Shown piece after piece: positions 9,674 to 20,200 of a DNA stretch of 64,000 nt (the stretch's first letter is position 1; each line of letters begins with the position of its first letter). Made by a program: the position numbers and the translations under genes. This DNA is from Oscarella lobularis (Eukaryota; Porifera; Homoscleromorpha; Homosclerophorida; Oscarellidae), in contig NC_089183.1 of assembly GCF_947507565.1 (NCBI RefSeq), positions 1,984,001 to 2,048,000 of the forward strand, read 5' to 3'. The notes beneath the pieces were generated by a model, which saw nothing but the letters and a program-made list of their open reading frames with translations, was not told where the DNA came from and did no database searches.

Positions 9674-10251
9674 GTCGAACTGTATAATCCGGGTTTGTGA
9701 GAGCCGACTCGATCACGTGCCAAGCCCCTACACCACGCGACGGATTTTTGCTCTCTGTGCAGCAAGAGGAATGACGGTGAGCGTTTTCTCGGCTGCATTT
9801 TTACATCAAAAGCTGCTTGGAAATTAGGAGTGACAAATTTGAATTTATCGAATCTTACGACATCGGTCTGAAAATCGAATGGGTAATTTTGCTGAGAAAG
9901 AAATACCTCTGATGCAACGGAGAATCTATCAAGCTAACTATGTTACTTAGAAGAATTGTAATTTCAGCCAAGCCTAACAGCCCCGGCCAGGAGGCTCTCT
10001 GCATGCCAAGTGCCCATATGCTGTTACCTTTTTCTGCGTGTACATTCCTCACGTTTGCCTTTGCCCGTATCAATGCGCGCCGAATCGCTGCGATCGCCAA
10101 TTTCCATTTGGAAGCATTCTCACGAAAACTGACGCTGTCGTGTGCTGTGAAAATTGCCCCTCAGTCGTTGTCACCGTAGCCTCAACTCTATCGTCGCCCA
10201 AAGGAGCGAGACGAGAGACTCGTCTTCCGACGACGCGCGCGCGCTAACACG
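9674..10251. promoter_or_regulatory. Upstream region shared by ZYG11-like 1 and FIST-2, with a gene X exon-1 relic
   Basis: Bases 9736-9790 are homologous to the first exon and leader of gene X (25555-25620): CGACGGATTTTTGCTCTCTG, then GCAAGAGGA and an ATG with a GTGAGC donor at 9771-9780. The rest of gene X is missing. From 9956 the duplicated FIST upstream block begins. This looks like a formerly bidirectional ZYG11/gene X promoter joined to a new unit. Confidence 0.55.
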
Positions 10252-11379
10252 ACGACTACCTCCACTACCTCCGCTTCTGCATCGCCTCCCGTCGTCCTTT
10301 ACGAAATTTTCCGTCATTGTAACGCTCGCACACTGGCCAGAGCGAGTTGCGTCAATCGCCTATGGCGCGAAACGGCTCGACGCGTGACGAACGCAGTCAG
10401 AGCGTTCTCGACCCACGTCAGTACGCGTGCGACGTACGCCGAATGCCTTCTCGACGTCGCCTCTCACATCGACACGCTCCAACGCGCACCAGCAGCTCTC
10501 CTACTATTCATTTCGCATTACGACCACGATTACAGTGTCGTCGACGAAGTGACGTCATTTTGCCCTAGAATACCGTCAAATTGCATAGCAATATTCTGCC
10601 GCAACGAAGAAGTTGGCGTCATTGGCAAAGACGGACGCGTTTTCGAGTCGGACGATAAACAACCGGTCGTCGTGACGACGCTCGTCATTCCTCGATTAAA
10701 TGATATGTCCGTTCAACTGCTCGGCTTAAACGGATTGGAGAGTCCGGAAAAATTCACCGAGAACGCGATTCGCCGTCTCTTTGCTAGCAGCAACGTCGAG
10801 TTCGAGATCTGCCGAATACCCAAGCAGGAAGTCGTGAATTTATTCCCCGGCGGCGTCATCGATTACGAGTCGTCGCGTCTCGTTCTCTGCTTGACGTCCA
10901 GCGAAAGTCAATACTCCCCCGGTTGCAGTCAGCCGTTCTATCGCGGACTTCTTCGTTGTCGTCGTCGTCGTCGTCGTCGTCATGGTAACGCACTAACTAG
11001 CGCTCTCGTCGGCGGTACGGTCATAGGGGGTATTCGCTGCTACGTCCGTGCGACACAGATTCCTTATCCTAATTCGTCCCTTCTCGGATTGGCACTCGAA
11101 GGAGTCGGTTTTCGGCCCGCTACCGTGGTGTCACGTGACGTTCGAGACTTGATGGCGAGAGTTCGTCGAGATTTGGGTGGTGGCGCGTCGACGCTTCGAT
11201 CCGCCGCGTGTTTTGCGTGTATTTGCGTCGGGCGACGAGACGACGTCGTACCCGGATCGTCGTCGGATCCTTTGCACTCGATGCGAGCGCTCTTTCCCGG
11301 CGTTCCTGTCGTCGGTTTTTTGGGCAACGGTGAGTTTGGCGAATTGGGTGCCTGCGGTTGTGAGGATGAGGCTGGCGCG

Positions 11380-11426
<47 letters not shown>

Positions 11427-11595
11427 TCAAGGAGATCACAAGCACTCTGAGAAGCGCAAGCGTCTTGAAACGTTACAGCATGCTTTCACGTTTGCTTTTG
11501 GATTTCTGACGTTACCCAGCTATGTTTATTGCCCTTCTGATGGCAGTTTCGTAGATTTTTGCGTAATACCAGCTGGTGTACTTTTAGGACGTTAG
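10252..11595 (+). pseudogene. FBXO22-like: FIST-2: FBXO22-like copy without its start and stop codons
   Basis: The frame is open over the whole length of FIST-1 and encodes the same F-box and FIST domains. The codon aligned with the FIST-1 start is ACG at 10252, and no in-frame ATG lies upstream within the open frame. A few codons of the F-box start are deleted (the DLPVV region reads SPPVV). At the other end the stop TAA is TAT, giving a 27-residue extension (starting YVYCPSDGSFVDF) to a stop at 11593-11595. The Asp run is expanded to 14 residues. No internal frameshift is present, so loss is recent, or translation starts from a non-ATG or internal codon. Convergent with ZYG11-like 2. Confidence 0.72.
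11387..11425. repeat. (GAC)n trinucleotide repeat encoding poly-Asp
   Basis: Fourteen consecutive GAC/GAT codons in FIST-2. The same place has six Asp in FIST-1 and interrupted, shorter runs in FIST-3 and FIST-4, so the tract varies in length between paralogs. Confidence 0.85.
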
Positions 11596-11880
11596 GTGGC
11601 TTAGAGGCAGCGTGCAGTGAATTCCTCGCGAGGGAATATCTGGAGTCGACACCGAGTCATGTGAGAGCATATAATCCTACCACTAGAAGCAGACGTGCAG
11701 CTTTACGTGTGACGAGGATGGTAAGTTTGTTCTAGACGAAAACCCGTCCGCGCATTAAATAACATAATTTAATCAACAAAAACATCATATTAACACACGA
11801 AACGAGATTGTGAAGACCAACCCACAACGATAAACTAATCAAACACAAAAATGCGATTCTTTTGGTCGCTCTCGTCCGGC

Positions 11881-14316
11881 TCAGTCTTCTTTGTGCACCG
11901 GACATGCCTTCATTACTGCGTCGAACTGGTCTTCCAACTCCGCTGGAATTGAGAGCCCAGAAACCGCATCGGCACCGACTTCTTTTCTCAGAAGGCACAA
12001 AGGACACAACCCAGTTTGGTCGAAATACTTCTGAGCATCAAAGTCGCTGCAAAAGTATGTCAGATGGTTCAAGCCAAAAGCAGAGACAGCGGGGAATTTA
12101 GAGCAGTTGCAAACATTCACCAAAGGCACAAGTGTCGTGTAATAATAGCAGTCAGGATAATTTAGTTCGGCTTTAGTTGTGCGTTCAAAAAATCCTCTTT
12201 TATAGTCGCTGTTTCCAAACACCTTAGCAACCAGAGCATCTTTGCTTTCGACGTCGTTAGGCCAGATTGAGTCCAGATCGTCGTTGACAATAAGGAGTGC
12301 AGCCAAATACGAAGAGGCGATACGCATTCTCCCAGTTTGCGGCGAACACGACGCCGCATCAACAATAGCCTTGATGACTTTTCGCGAGCACACTGTATGC
12401 GCCAAGGAGCGAATTTCAGCAATGTAAGACAGGAATTCAACAGCCACGCAGTAACTCGTCTGACCCCTACCAGCATGAAAATAAAAATACGAGCCTCTTA
12501 GGGCCACTTCTGCCAAATTGTCCACAGCTTCAGGAACTTCGACGAAATCTTGGAACATACTCGGCAGCCCATAGCACAGTGAACAAAGAGCGCGAACAGA
12601 AGAAGAAGCTCCAAAAAGAAAGTCGTTGAGGTAATACCCCCCCTTATATAGCATTCTTTCAACTTCAATTTCAGAATAGACGACACAGCTTAGGCGAACG
12701 CACAATTTAGACAGATTGCTTTTATTTTTAGCCAAGTGTTGACGAACGATTGCCGGCACTTTTTCGAACAATCTTTTTAGCGTGTGGTACTTCGAATACG
12801 AGTGGTCCGGAAGATTGCTAATGACTGCCACAGCCAAATGCAAAAGAAGAGGTTGTGAACAAATAAACGGCGAGAAATGAAAAACACTTGACACTAGAGC
12901 TTCAATAAAACAGTTCACATCTCTCATATCATCACTCACGGCAAATTCGTCTGAATATTCCCGAAGCAGAGGGAAAATCCTTGGATTAAGAAATTTCCGA
13001 AGAAAATATTCTAGCAGACAACAAGCATGGTGGCCTAAAACCAGTGGCTTCTCTTGTTTCTCAATATCCCATTCCATTTCGCTGGACAAGCTATTGAAAA
13101 AGTCAGCGATGACCTTTGCTATCTTAAAATCCTTTTCAGTCTCCATGCGAAGCAGTCCCGCGTAAAGCATTGACGAGACTGGAGAAGGAATCACCTCGCC
13201 GCTGCGCCGCAATAGTCTTTCGTCATAAAGAGTGACAACATCAGAAAAAGCAGCGTAATTTCTCAAAGCGTGCTTGCTGCAATAATCATGGACGTTCTCC
13301 CCAGTCGAAATTTGACAGTTCTCAGCTCCAAGATCATATCCATTATTACGTCTATGAAAATTCTCAAGAAATTTGAGTTGACTGAATCGATTAGTAGCTC
13401 GTAGAACGTCGCATACGCAATCCAGGCCGAGAGTGTCTGAGCATTCAAGGTGAGTAAGCGAAGAAGAACTGGTTAGAATGTCGTAAAGGGCCTGTTTTAC
13501 GCCTGCAGCTGATTCGCCGTCACGGCGCCAAGAAACGTAAGAGAGATCAACACTGCTCAAAAGGCCAAGCTTGGAAAAAAACGCTGAAATGTTCGAACTT
13601 AGCGTTGCAGTGACGGTCGATTCTGTGACAGGGACGACGTACAACGAATTGAGGCCGAGATGTTTGAGACGAACACATGCGAGACAGTCAGCCGTGGAGA
13701 ACGCTTCGAAAAGGCTAACAGGAATTCCAGAAATGCACAGGTGCTCCAGTAGAGGTAGACTCGATACAAAAGTACGCAGCTCTTCAAGAGAAACGGACGT
13801 GAATCCAATGTCCAAATGCCTTAGATTTGAAAAATGCGGAAGTTCGACTAATCCAATTTCGCCAATGATATGACGAGCACAGAAGCTCGTCAATGACGTC
13901 ATGCACTTGTCCTCGACGATTTTCAAAAAAGGAGTCGACAGATCCGCCCAACACGGACTGAACGATATGTCAATGCTCGTCACGTTGACCAATTCTGCTA
14001 TTTTGTCGACGAATTCGATTGGATTGACATCAATACAGTAGAGAGGCAACGCAGTCAAACGAATGCGATTTCGATCGAGTAGAATATCGAGGACGCCTGC
14101 TGTCAGCTTTCCACGTCGAGCCAGTCCGTCGATAATGCGGTTGGCGATAGGCGAAGACAAGCACACCGAACACGTGGGGTCCCCGAGAAGAATCTCGGCG
14201 ACAGAGGGCAAAGGAGACGCTGGTATGTCACCCAGTGAAGACAAATGCGGAACGAAGAACGTTTCGCACAGACTTTGGACGGCCCAATCGGACAGCGTGT
14301 CGAGATGAACGTCCAT
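11881..14316 (-). CDS. ZYG11-like: ZYG11-family cullin-2 substrate receptor-like protein (ZYG11-like 2)
   Basis: An intact 811-codon paralog of ZYG11-like 1 with the same start (MDVHLDTLSDWAVQSL) and end (ACPVHKED). The LRR half is the better conserved part. Divergence clusters between residues about 340 and 560, where segments such as FHRRNNGYDLGAENCQ and EWDIEKQEKPLVLG differ from the other copies and have different lengths. The armadillo-like C-terminal half and Cys pair are kept. Function as for its paralogs: a candidate adaptor between cullin-2/elongin and substrates, by family only. Its upstream side has the same gene X exon-1 relic (ATG at 14411) and is then fused abruptly, near 14455, to the leader of FIST-3. 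Confidence 0.82.
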   Translation of the reverse strand: MDVHLDTLSDWAVQSLCETFFVPHLSSLGDIPASPLPSVAEILLGDPTCSVCLSSPIANRIIDGLARRGKLTAGVLDILLDRNRIRLTALPLYCIDVNPIEFVDKIAELVNVTSIDISFSPCWADLSTPFLKIVEDKCMTSLTSFCARHIIGEIGLVELPHFSNLRHLDIGFTSVSLEELRTFVSSLPLLEHLCISGIPVSLFEAFSTADCLACVRLKHLGLNSLYVVPVTESTVTATLSSNISAFFSKLGLLSSVDLSYVSWRRDGESAAGVKQALYDILTSSSSLTHLECSDTLGLDCVCDVLRATNRFSQLKFLENFHRRNNGYDLGAENCQISTGENVHDYCSKHALRNYAAFSDVVTLYDERLLRRSGEVIPSPVSSMLYAGLLRMETEKDFKIAKVIADFFNSLSSEMEWDIEKQEKPLVLGHHACCLLEYFLRKFLNPRIFPLLREYSDEFAVSDDMRDVNCFIEALVSSVFHFSPFICSQPLLLHLAVAVISNLPDHSYSKYHTLKRLFEKVPAIVRQHLAKNKSNLSKLCVRLSCVVYSEIEVERMLYKGGYYLNDFLFGASSSVRALCSLCYGLPSMFQDFVEVPEAVDNLAEVALRGSYFYFHAGRGQTSYCVAVEFLSYIAEIRSLAHTVCSRKVIKAIVDAASCSPQTGRMRIASSYLAALLIVNDDLDSIWPNDVESKDALVAKVFGNSDYKRGFFERTTKAELNYPDCYYYTTLVPLVNVCNCSKFPAVSAFGLNHLTYFCSDFDAQKYFDQTGLCPLCLLRKEVGADAVSGLSIPAELEDQFDAVMKACPVHKED

Positions 14317-14479
14317 GTCGAGTACAATCCGGGTTTGTGAGTGCCGACTCGATCACGTGCCAAGCGCCTACACCTCGCGACGGATTTTTGCTCTCTGTGC
14401 AGCAAGAGGAATGACGGTGAGCGTTTTCTAAGCTGCATTTTTACATCAAAAGCTCGGACGACGCGCGCGCGCTAACACG

Positions 14480-15747
14480 ATGACTACCTCCGCTTCTACA
14501 TCGCCTCTCGACCTTCCCGTCGTCCTTTACGAAATTTTCCGTCATTGTAACGCTCGCACGCTCGCCAGAGCGAGTTGCGTCAATCGCCTATGGCGCGAAA
14601 CGGCTCGACGCGTGACGTCAAACGCAATCAGAGCGTTCTCGACCCACGTTAGTGCGCGTGCGACGTACGCCGAATGCCTTCTCGACGTCGCTTCTCACAT
14701 CGACACGCTCCAACGCGCACCAGTAGCTCTCCTACTATTCATTTCGCATGACGACCACGATTACATGATTACAGTGTCGTCGACGAAGTGACGTCATTAT
14801 GCCCTAGAATACCGTCAAATTGCATAGCAATATTCTGCCACAACCAAGAAGTTGGCGTCATCGGCAAAGACGGACGCGTTTTCGAGGCGGACGATAAACA
14901 ACCGATCGTCGTGACGACGCTCGTCATTCCTCGATTTAATAATATGTCCGTTCAACTGCTCGGCTTGAACGGGTTCGAGAGTCCGGAAAAATTCACCGAG
15001 AACGCGATTCGCAGTCTCTTTGCTCGTAGCAACGTCGACCGGAGCCGCGGAAGACCCAAGCAGGAAGTCGTGAATTTATTCCCCGGTGGCGTCATCGATT
15101 ACGAGTCTTCACGTCTCGTTCTCTGCTTGACGTCCGGCGAGTTTGAATGCACCTTCGGTCGCTATTCAAGTTTCTGTCGGTCCTTGACCTTCTATCGCGG
15201 ACTTCTTCATCGTCGTCGTCGTCATGGTAACGCACTAACTAGCTCTCTCGTCGGCGGTACAGTCGCAGGGTGCATTAGCTGCTACGTCGGTGTGACGCGG
15301 ATTCCTTATTTTAATTCGTACCGTTTCGGATTGGCACTCGGAGGAGTCGGTCTTCGGTCCGCTACCGTGGTGTCACGTGACGTTCAAGACGTTCGAGACT
15401 TGATGGCGAGAGTTCGTCGAGATTTGTGTGGTGGTGCGTCGACGCTTCGATCTGCTGCGTGTTTCGCGTTTATTTCCTTGGAACGACAAGACGACGTCGT
15501 ACCTGGATCGTCGTCCGATCCTTTGCACTCAATGCGAGCGCTCTTTCCCGGCGTTCCCGTCGTCGGGTTTTTCGACATTGGCGAGTTCGGCAAATCGGGG
15601 GCTTGCGGTTGTGAGGATGAGGCTGGCGCGGGTGACGACGACGGTGACGGCGACGATCAAGGAGATCAAGAGCGCTTCAAGAAGCGCGTTGAAGCGTTTC
15701 AACATACTTTCACGTTTGCTTTTGGATTTCTGACCTTACCCAGCTAA
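14480..15747 (+). pseudogene. FBXO22-like: FIST-3: frameshifted FBXO22-like copy
   Basis: The start codon at 14480 and the F-box are intact. At 14757-14772 an eight-base tandem duplication (ATGATTAC) that other copies lack shifts the frame, and translation ends at 14791. Beyond it the FIST region is open in the new frame to 15747, with motifs such as PSNCIAIFCHNQEVGVIGKD and PGVPVVGF (here FDIGEFGKSG instead of FLGNGEFGELG). Several FIST motif residues have changed. The usual upstream block is also missing: only about 25 bases of FIST leader remain before sequence belonging to the ZYG11-like 2 upstream side. No ZYG11 partner follows. It is most likely a pseudogene. Confidence 0.8.
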
Positions 15748-17246
15748 ATTTGTTGCCCAGTTTCATAGATTTTTCGCACAGTACCAGCTGGTGTACTTTT
15801 AGGACGTTGAATAACTGCATTAATTAGAAGGTAACAGTTTCCTGGTGTGTGGTCATCCGGGATTCCTTTTGCTTCACGTAAAACGGATTCCCCGTGGGCA
15901 TCTCCGTTTAGCGAAGCCATCCTTCGTCCTAGACGAGCGCAATCTTTTTTCTACATGGCAGGTAGGTATAGGCGTTGATCCGACCCGTTTTCGCGGTCTT
16001 TCTCGTCATTTTCTTCGCCCTGTCCTTACGCAAACAACTGGGAAAACGCCCAACGTTCTATGCAGCGGTACCGCGCTGGTCCTTTACTCGCGAAAACGTC
16101 ACGTAGCGCTCTAGAACAAATGATTTTAGTGGCGGCGTCTCCTCGATCGAAATGCCGGGTCGCGCCTTCTGTCGCCTTCATCGGATCGAGGCCGGCCCCT
16201 CGGCCCCTCGTTCGCGAGTCGCCTGATAGCACAGATAGTCAGCGTTGTTCTTTGCTAGGGACCCATACGCGAAGCCAAATTCAGCCTGTGACGCGGTATG
16301 TCAGTTGTGGTCTAACATATGCCGTGCTTTCCATGCAACTTTCTCAATAGTATTTGATCGCTTCTTATCCCGCGCCTGTGGCATCGGTTGCGCCAAATGG
16401 TCCTTTATACTGTATGATAGACGCCATCACTCAATGCTCACCACCACTTCAGAAGATCTTTATATGAATTCTCGCTCTTAGCTGATGCGTGTTATTCAGT
16501 AACAGAGCAAAGTGGACCTTTCGTATTTCTCTACCAAGCTTTCTAAAAGATCCCCGGTCAGCCCGTACTGCTTTGAATCATATGCCTGTACGGTCTTTCC
16601 AACTCCTCAAAAAAATTTCTTGAGATACTCCTCCGGCTATATTTCTTTACCGTACGTCTTCACCAGACATTGCACGGCACCTTGTCCTAATTCTTGACAA
16701 AAGTTGTAGCCCCCTATGCAGTAGGTCGGCTGGGGATCTATGGATTTCGTACCAAAAATTATTCGCAAGAAGCGACCCCAAGGTGTACAGTCCCACGTCA
16801 TTCGCTCCAAACGTGCGAGACGTGTAGCACCAAATTATTGCAAAAAGTCAAGCTGAGTTGGAGGGAGGGAGAGGCGAATTATATTACGGCGTCCTCGTTT
16901 TCAAGCAAACCGCGGGTTTCCATCAACTAGAGTTACCGCTTGCATAACAATATAGAATAACGATAAAAGAGATTACAGCAAAAGTACAAAATGCCAAGTA
17001 GTCAGGAAACCAATCCTCCCTCTGTTCTAAATGAGAAAACCTAACTAAAAAGTTGAACAAAAAATAAGGGTGTCGTGAAACGACTAAACGATACTAATAG
17101 AAAAGAATGTCGCGATGGACGAGTATATGTGCAACTCTAATTAAGAATATCATATTTAGGGACGACGAATCAGACAGATTTTCTGTGGCTGCCATAGTAT
17201 ACGTATAATACTGTGTGCGCAATTGATGACTCGAATACGCAAAGAG
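15748..17246. repeat. Intergenic duplicated blocks before ROCO-1
   Basis: No intact gene. Two blocks recur elsewhere. One (about 15850-16120) has relatives near 27030, 35920, 42930 and 50260, but its indels shift every frame, so it looks noncoding or long dead. The other (about 16545-16830) reads on the minus strand as a decayed coding segment and is listed separately. The last 300 bases recur before the 3' end of every ROCO copy and are probably its 3' UTR. Confidence 0.45.
16545..16830 (-). pseudogene. Decayed coding segment of unknown family, copy 1
   Basis: On the minus strand one frame reads IFGTKSIDPQPTYCIGGYNF, then CQELGQGAVQCLVKTYGKEI, a stop, PEEYLKK and another stop. Copies at 22345-22640, 27470-27770, 36470-36790 and 50815-51090 have related sequences, and their differences fall often at third positions of this frame (TGC/TGT, GAC/GAT, ACC/ACT). 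That pattern suggests an ancestral protein-coding exon. Every copy is short and interrupted. I do not recognise the family. Confidence 0.4.
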
Positions 17247-20200
17247 TCAGTGTGAGCCTAAAAAAAGGATTGCTAAGATGCTTAGGCAAACGCGCAGCAC
17301 AAAAAGAAACTTACCAGAAAAAATGTCGGCTACTACATTTGAGTAGCCTACGTCAGGATCGTTCACGGCATTGATAAAATGCCTGCGGGTTGCTTTATTG
17401 CCGAACTTGCTTGCCCAAGCCTCCAGCATCTCTACAGCACGCTCGCTATCGTTGCCTTTCTCTCCAAACGCATGAATGTCATGAAGTCTAAAAGGTTCCG
17501 GTTTCAAAATTCTCGCAATACTACGCCATTCTGCTTGAATGCGTTTAGCCGCTCTAAATCTTTCTTGCGGAGTCATCGCTGTATCGAGAAACTCGTCACC
17601 AAATGAGGAAGTGCCACCTAAAAAAAGCAGATAAACATCGTCCTTTCTCGATTACTGAACTTACAAACGCGGGAAAACTCGGACGTTTTAGTTGCTTCTA
17701 GTAGAGTGTCCTTCCCCAAGTCGCCAAAACAGCTGCTAATAACTTTGCCTAATTCACAGTCTTGTAAGGCGTCAGTAAGAACAGCAACAACGGCGTTTTT
17801 TTCAGACTTCTTTATCCATATCGTTAGCAATTGAAGCACTTGACTTGCGTCAATATCGTTTGCCACCGGGCTAAGACAGCTGACGTCCAGGATAAAAGCA
17901 AGCTCCCTGATTTGCTTTTTTGTAGAGCACCGACTCACTTCCCTTGCAACCGATCTTGCATCTTGTGACTTGACCGGATTTCCACACGCATCCGGAAATA
18001 TTTCATCTATTCGTCGCTGGTATGATCTAAGAACTGAAGAGAAGACTAAAATAATATTTTAACCCAATGATCTGTTTATACCTCGTCTGATACTGTTGCT
18101 GCATTCCTCAAGTTCTCTAGGTTTGGCGGCAACAAGGGTTCTTAGTTGCCAATCTTGTGATGATATTTGGACCCGTTGCTTCTTCATTTCAGTGTCGCCG
18201 TCAGAATAGTCAAAGAAAATGCTATATAAACTTCCAGGAAATATTTTCAATAGCATTTGCAGCTGAACAATGCATCTCCAGAACACGTGAAACAGTCGAT
18301 CTAATGCATTGCGGGATTTCGGTGTGCGGCATTTGCAAAGGATTGCTGCATTAGTCGCAAGTTCTTCGCACGTAAATTTAGCTTTGATCGGACCATAGGA
18401 GAGCGTAAATCCATTATTCCAATGACGAATTAGTTGGCTGATCTGGTGACATCGAGCTGAAAATCGTTGAAAAATTCCCAGAGGAAGAGTGAAAACAAAA
18501 GAGTACGAAAGTTGCACTTCAATACTACCTTTTAGACAAGCTGCAGGAAAGTTTTCTTCTGCATCGCGAGGGCAACCTTGACTAAGTAACCAAGGCACTA
18601 AGAGGCATACGTCGGCTTTCTCCAAATGATCAACGATGTCATACGCTTCACTATCACTATGTTCATTAGGCAATCCATGTTTGCTTTTTGCGTAGGCGAA
18701 ATCGAACGATAACAACATTTTCATAAAAATATTGACGCTTTCCGCGTCAAGCTTTTGACTCCGTAAAAGAGCTCTTAGCAACGGAATTGACAGAGTTGCA
18801 TTACTAGACAGCTCCTCTTTATCTTCGATGAATCGTTCGGAGCTAATTTCTGTTGTTCCACTTTCGTGCACCAATACGTCGTAATCGTGACGAAAAATTT
18901 GCTTCAGCGCATCGACAATTCTTTTGCTCGACCCGAAAACAACATCACTCAAGCGAGATTGATCAAAATACAATATAGTGCCAACTTGATGGTAGTACCT
19001 TAGAACGATCATAACTTCCTCTTTGGACAAATCAAACTGACCACCTAATCTGTTTAAAAAATCCACTTTCAACGCAGATAGGCCATTATGAGAGAGTCTG
19101 CATTCTCTTTCAACTCTTTCCTCAAAATTGTACCAAGTTTCCGGAACAATGTCTCCAGCATTTGGAAATAGCTTCTCGTTGTCAGTCAGTTTATCAATGA
19201 AATCTCTAAACTTTGCAGTAGTTTGCACGTCTTTTGCTGAAGTAAAAACGACACTATTCTCAACGCGTACATTCTGTTTCTTGATGAACGCAGCTTTCTC
19301 TTCATCCCACAAAATGTTCTCTTTAATAATTGCTTCTCGATTTTCTCTGAAATTGTTCATTTGGCGAGTGAACTCTTCTTGATACGGTCTAGGATTCCAA
19401 TCGTTAGACAAGAGATCAACTTTTGTAAAAACGCAAACGACATTGCATTTCTCATTCCGCTCGTACACGACTTGTAGATACTTTCCTATATGCTCATGAA
19501 AGCTTGCCTCCGTCAGCTCATAACGCTGAACATCGACTACAATGACGACCAAGCCATTCTCGCTGACGAACAATTGATTAGTTAAAAGATAACACCTTTG
19601 CCCGCCGCAATCAATAATTTTGGCACGCTTGTCAGCCAACGCCAACCCATATTCTTCCACACCTATAGTTCTGTCTTCGAGACACGTGCAAAATGATGCG
19701 TTGCGCAGCATGGTTTGAAATAAGCTTGTTTTTCCTGAACAACCCTCACCTAAAACAACAATCTTTAATCGTCTTGACGAGGTCAGTATATCGGAGGAAA
19801 AATAAGATCGTATTGAAGCTAAACCTTGCTTCCAAACTCCTTTCGGTGGAAATGTTATAGGATTCCCTAAGCATTCCAAGTATATTAATTTTCCAATTGA
19901 CGAAGGCAAACGTGTCAGTAAGCAACCAGTCACATTCAGAACTTCCAGCAATCCCAAACTCGATGGTAATTCTTCTAGACCGCAATACTGCAGATCTAGT
20001 TCTTTTAGATTCTCTAGCTTTTGCAACATATCATCAGGAAGACTTTTCAAATTCCTGTTTTTACCCAAATCAAGCTTCTTCAGGGCAGTTAAGCTACTCA
20101 AGCTCATTGGAAATTGTTGTAGACCACACCCATGCAAGTCGAGTTTTTCCAGGTTCTGTAGTTTCTTCGCTATATCTTCAGGGAGACTTTTCAATTCACT

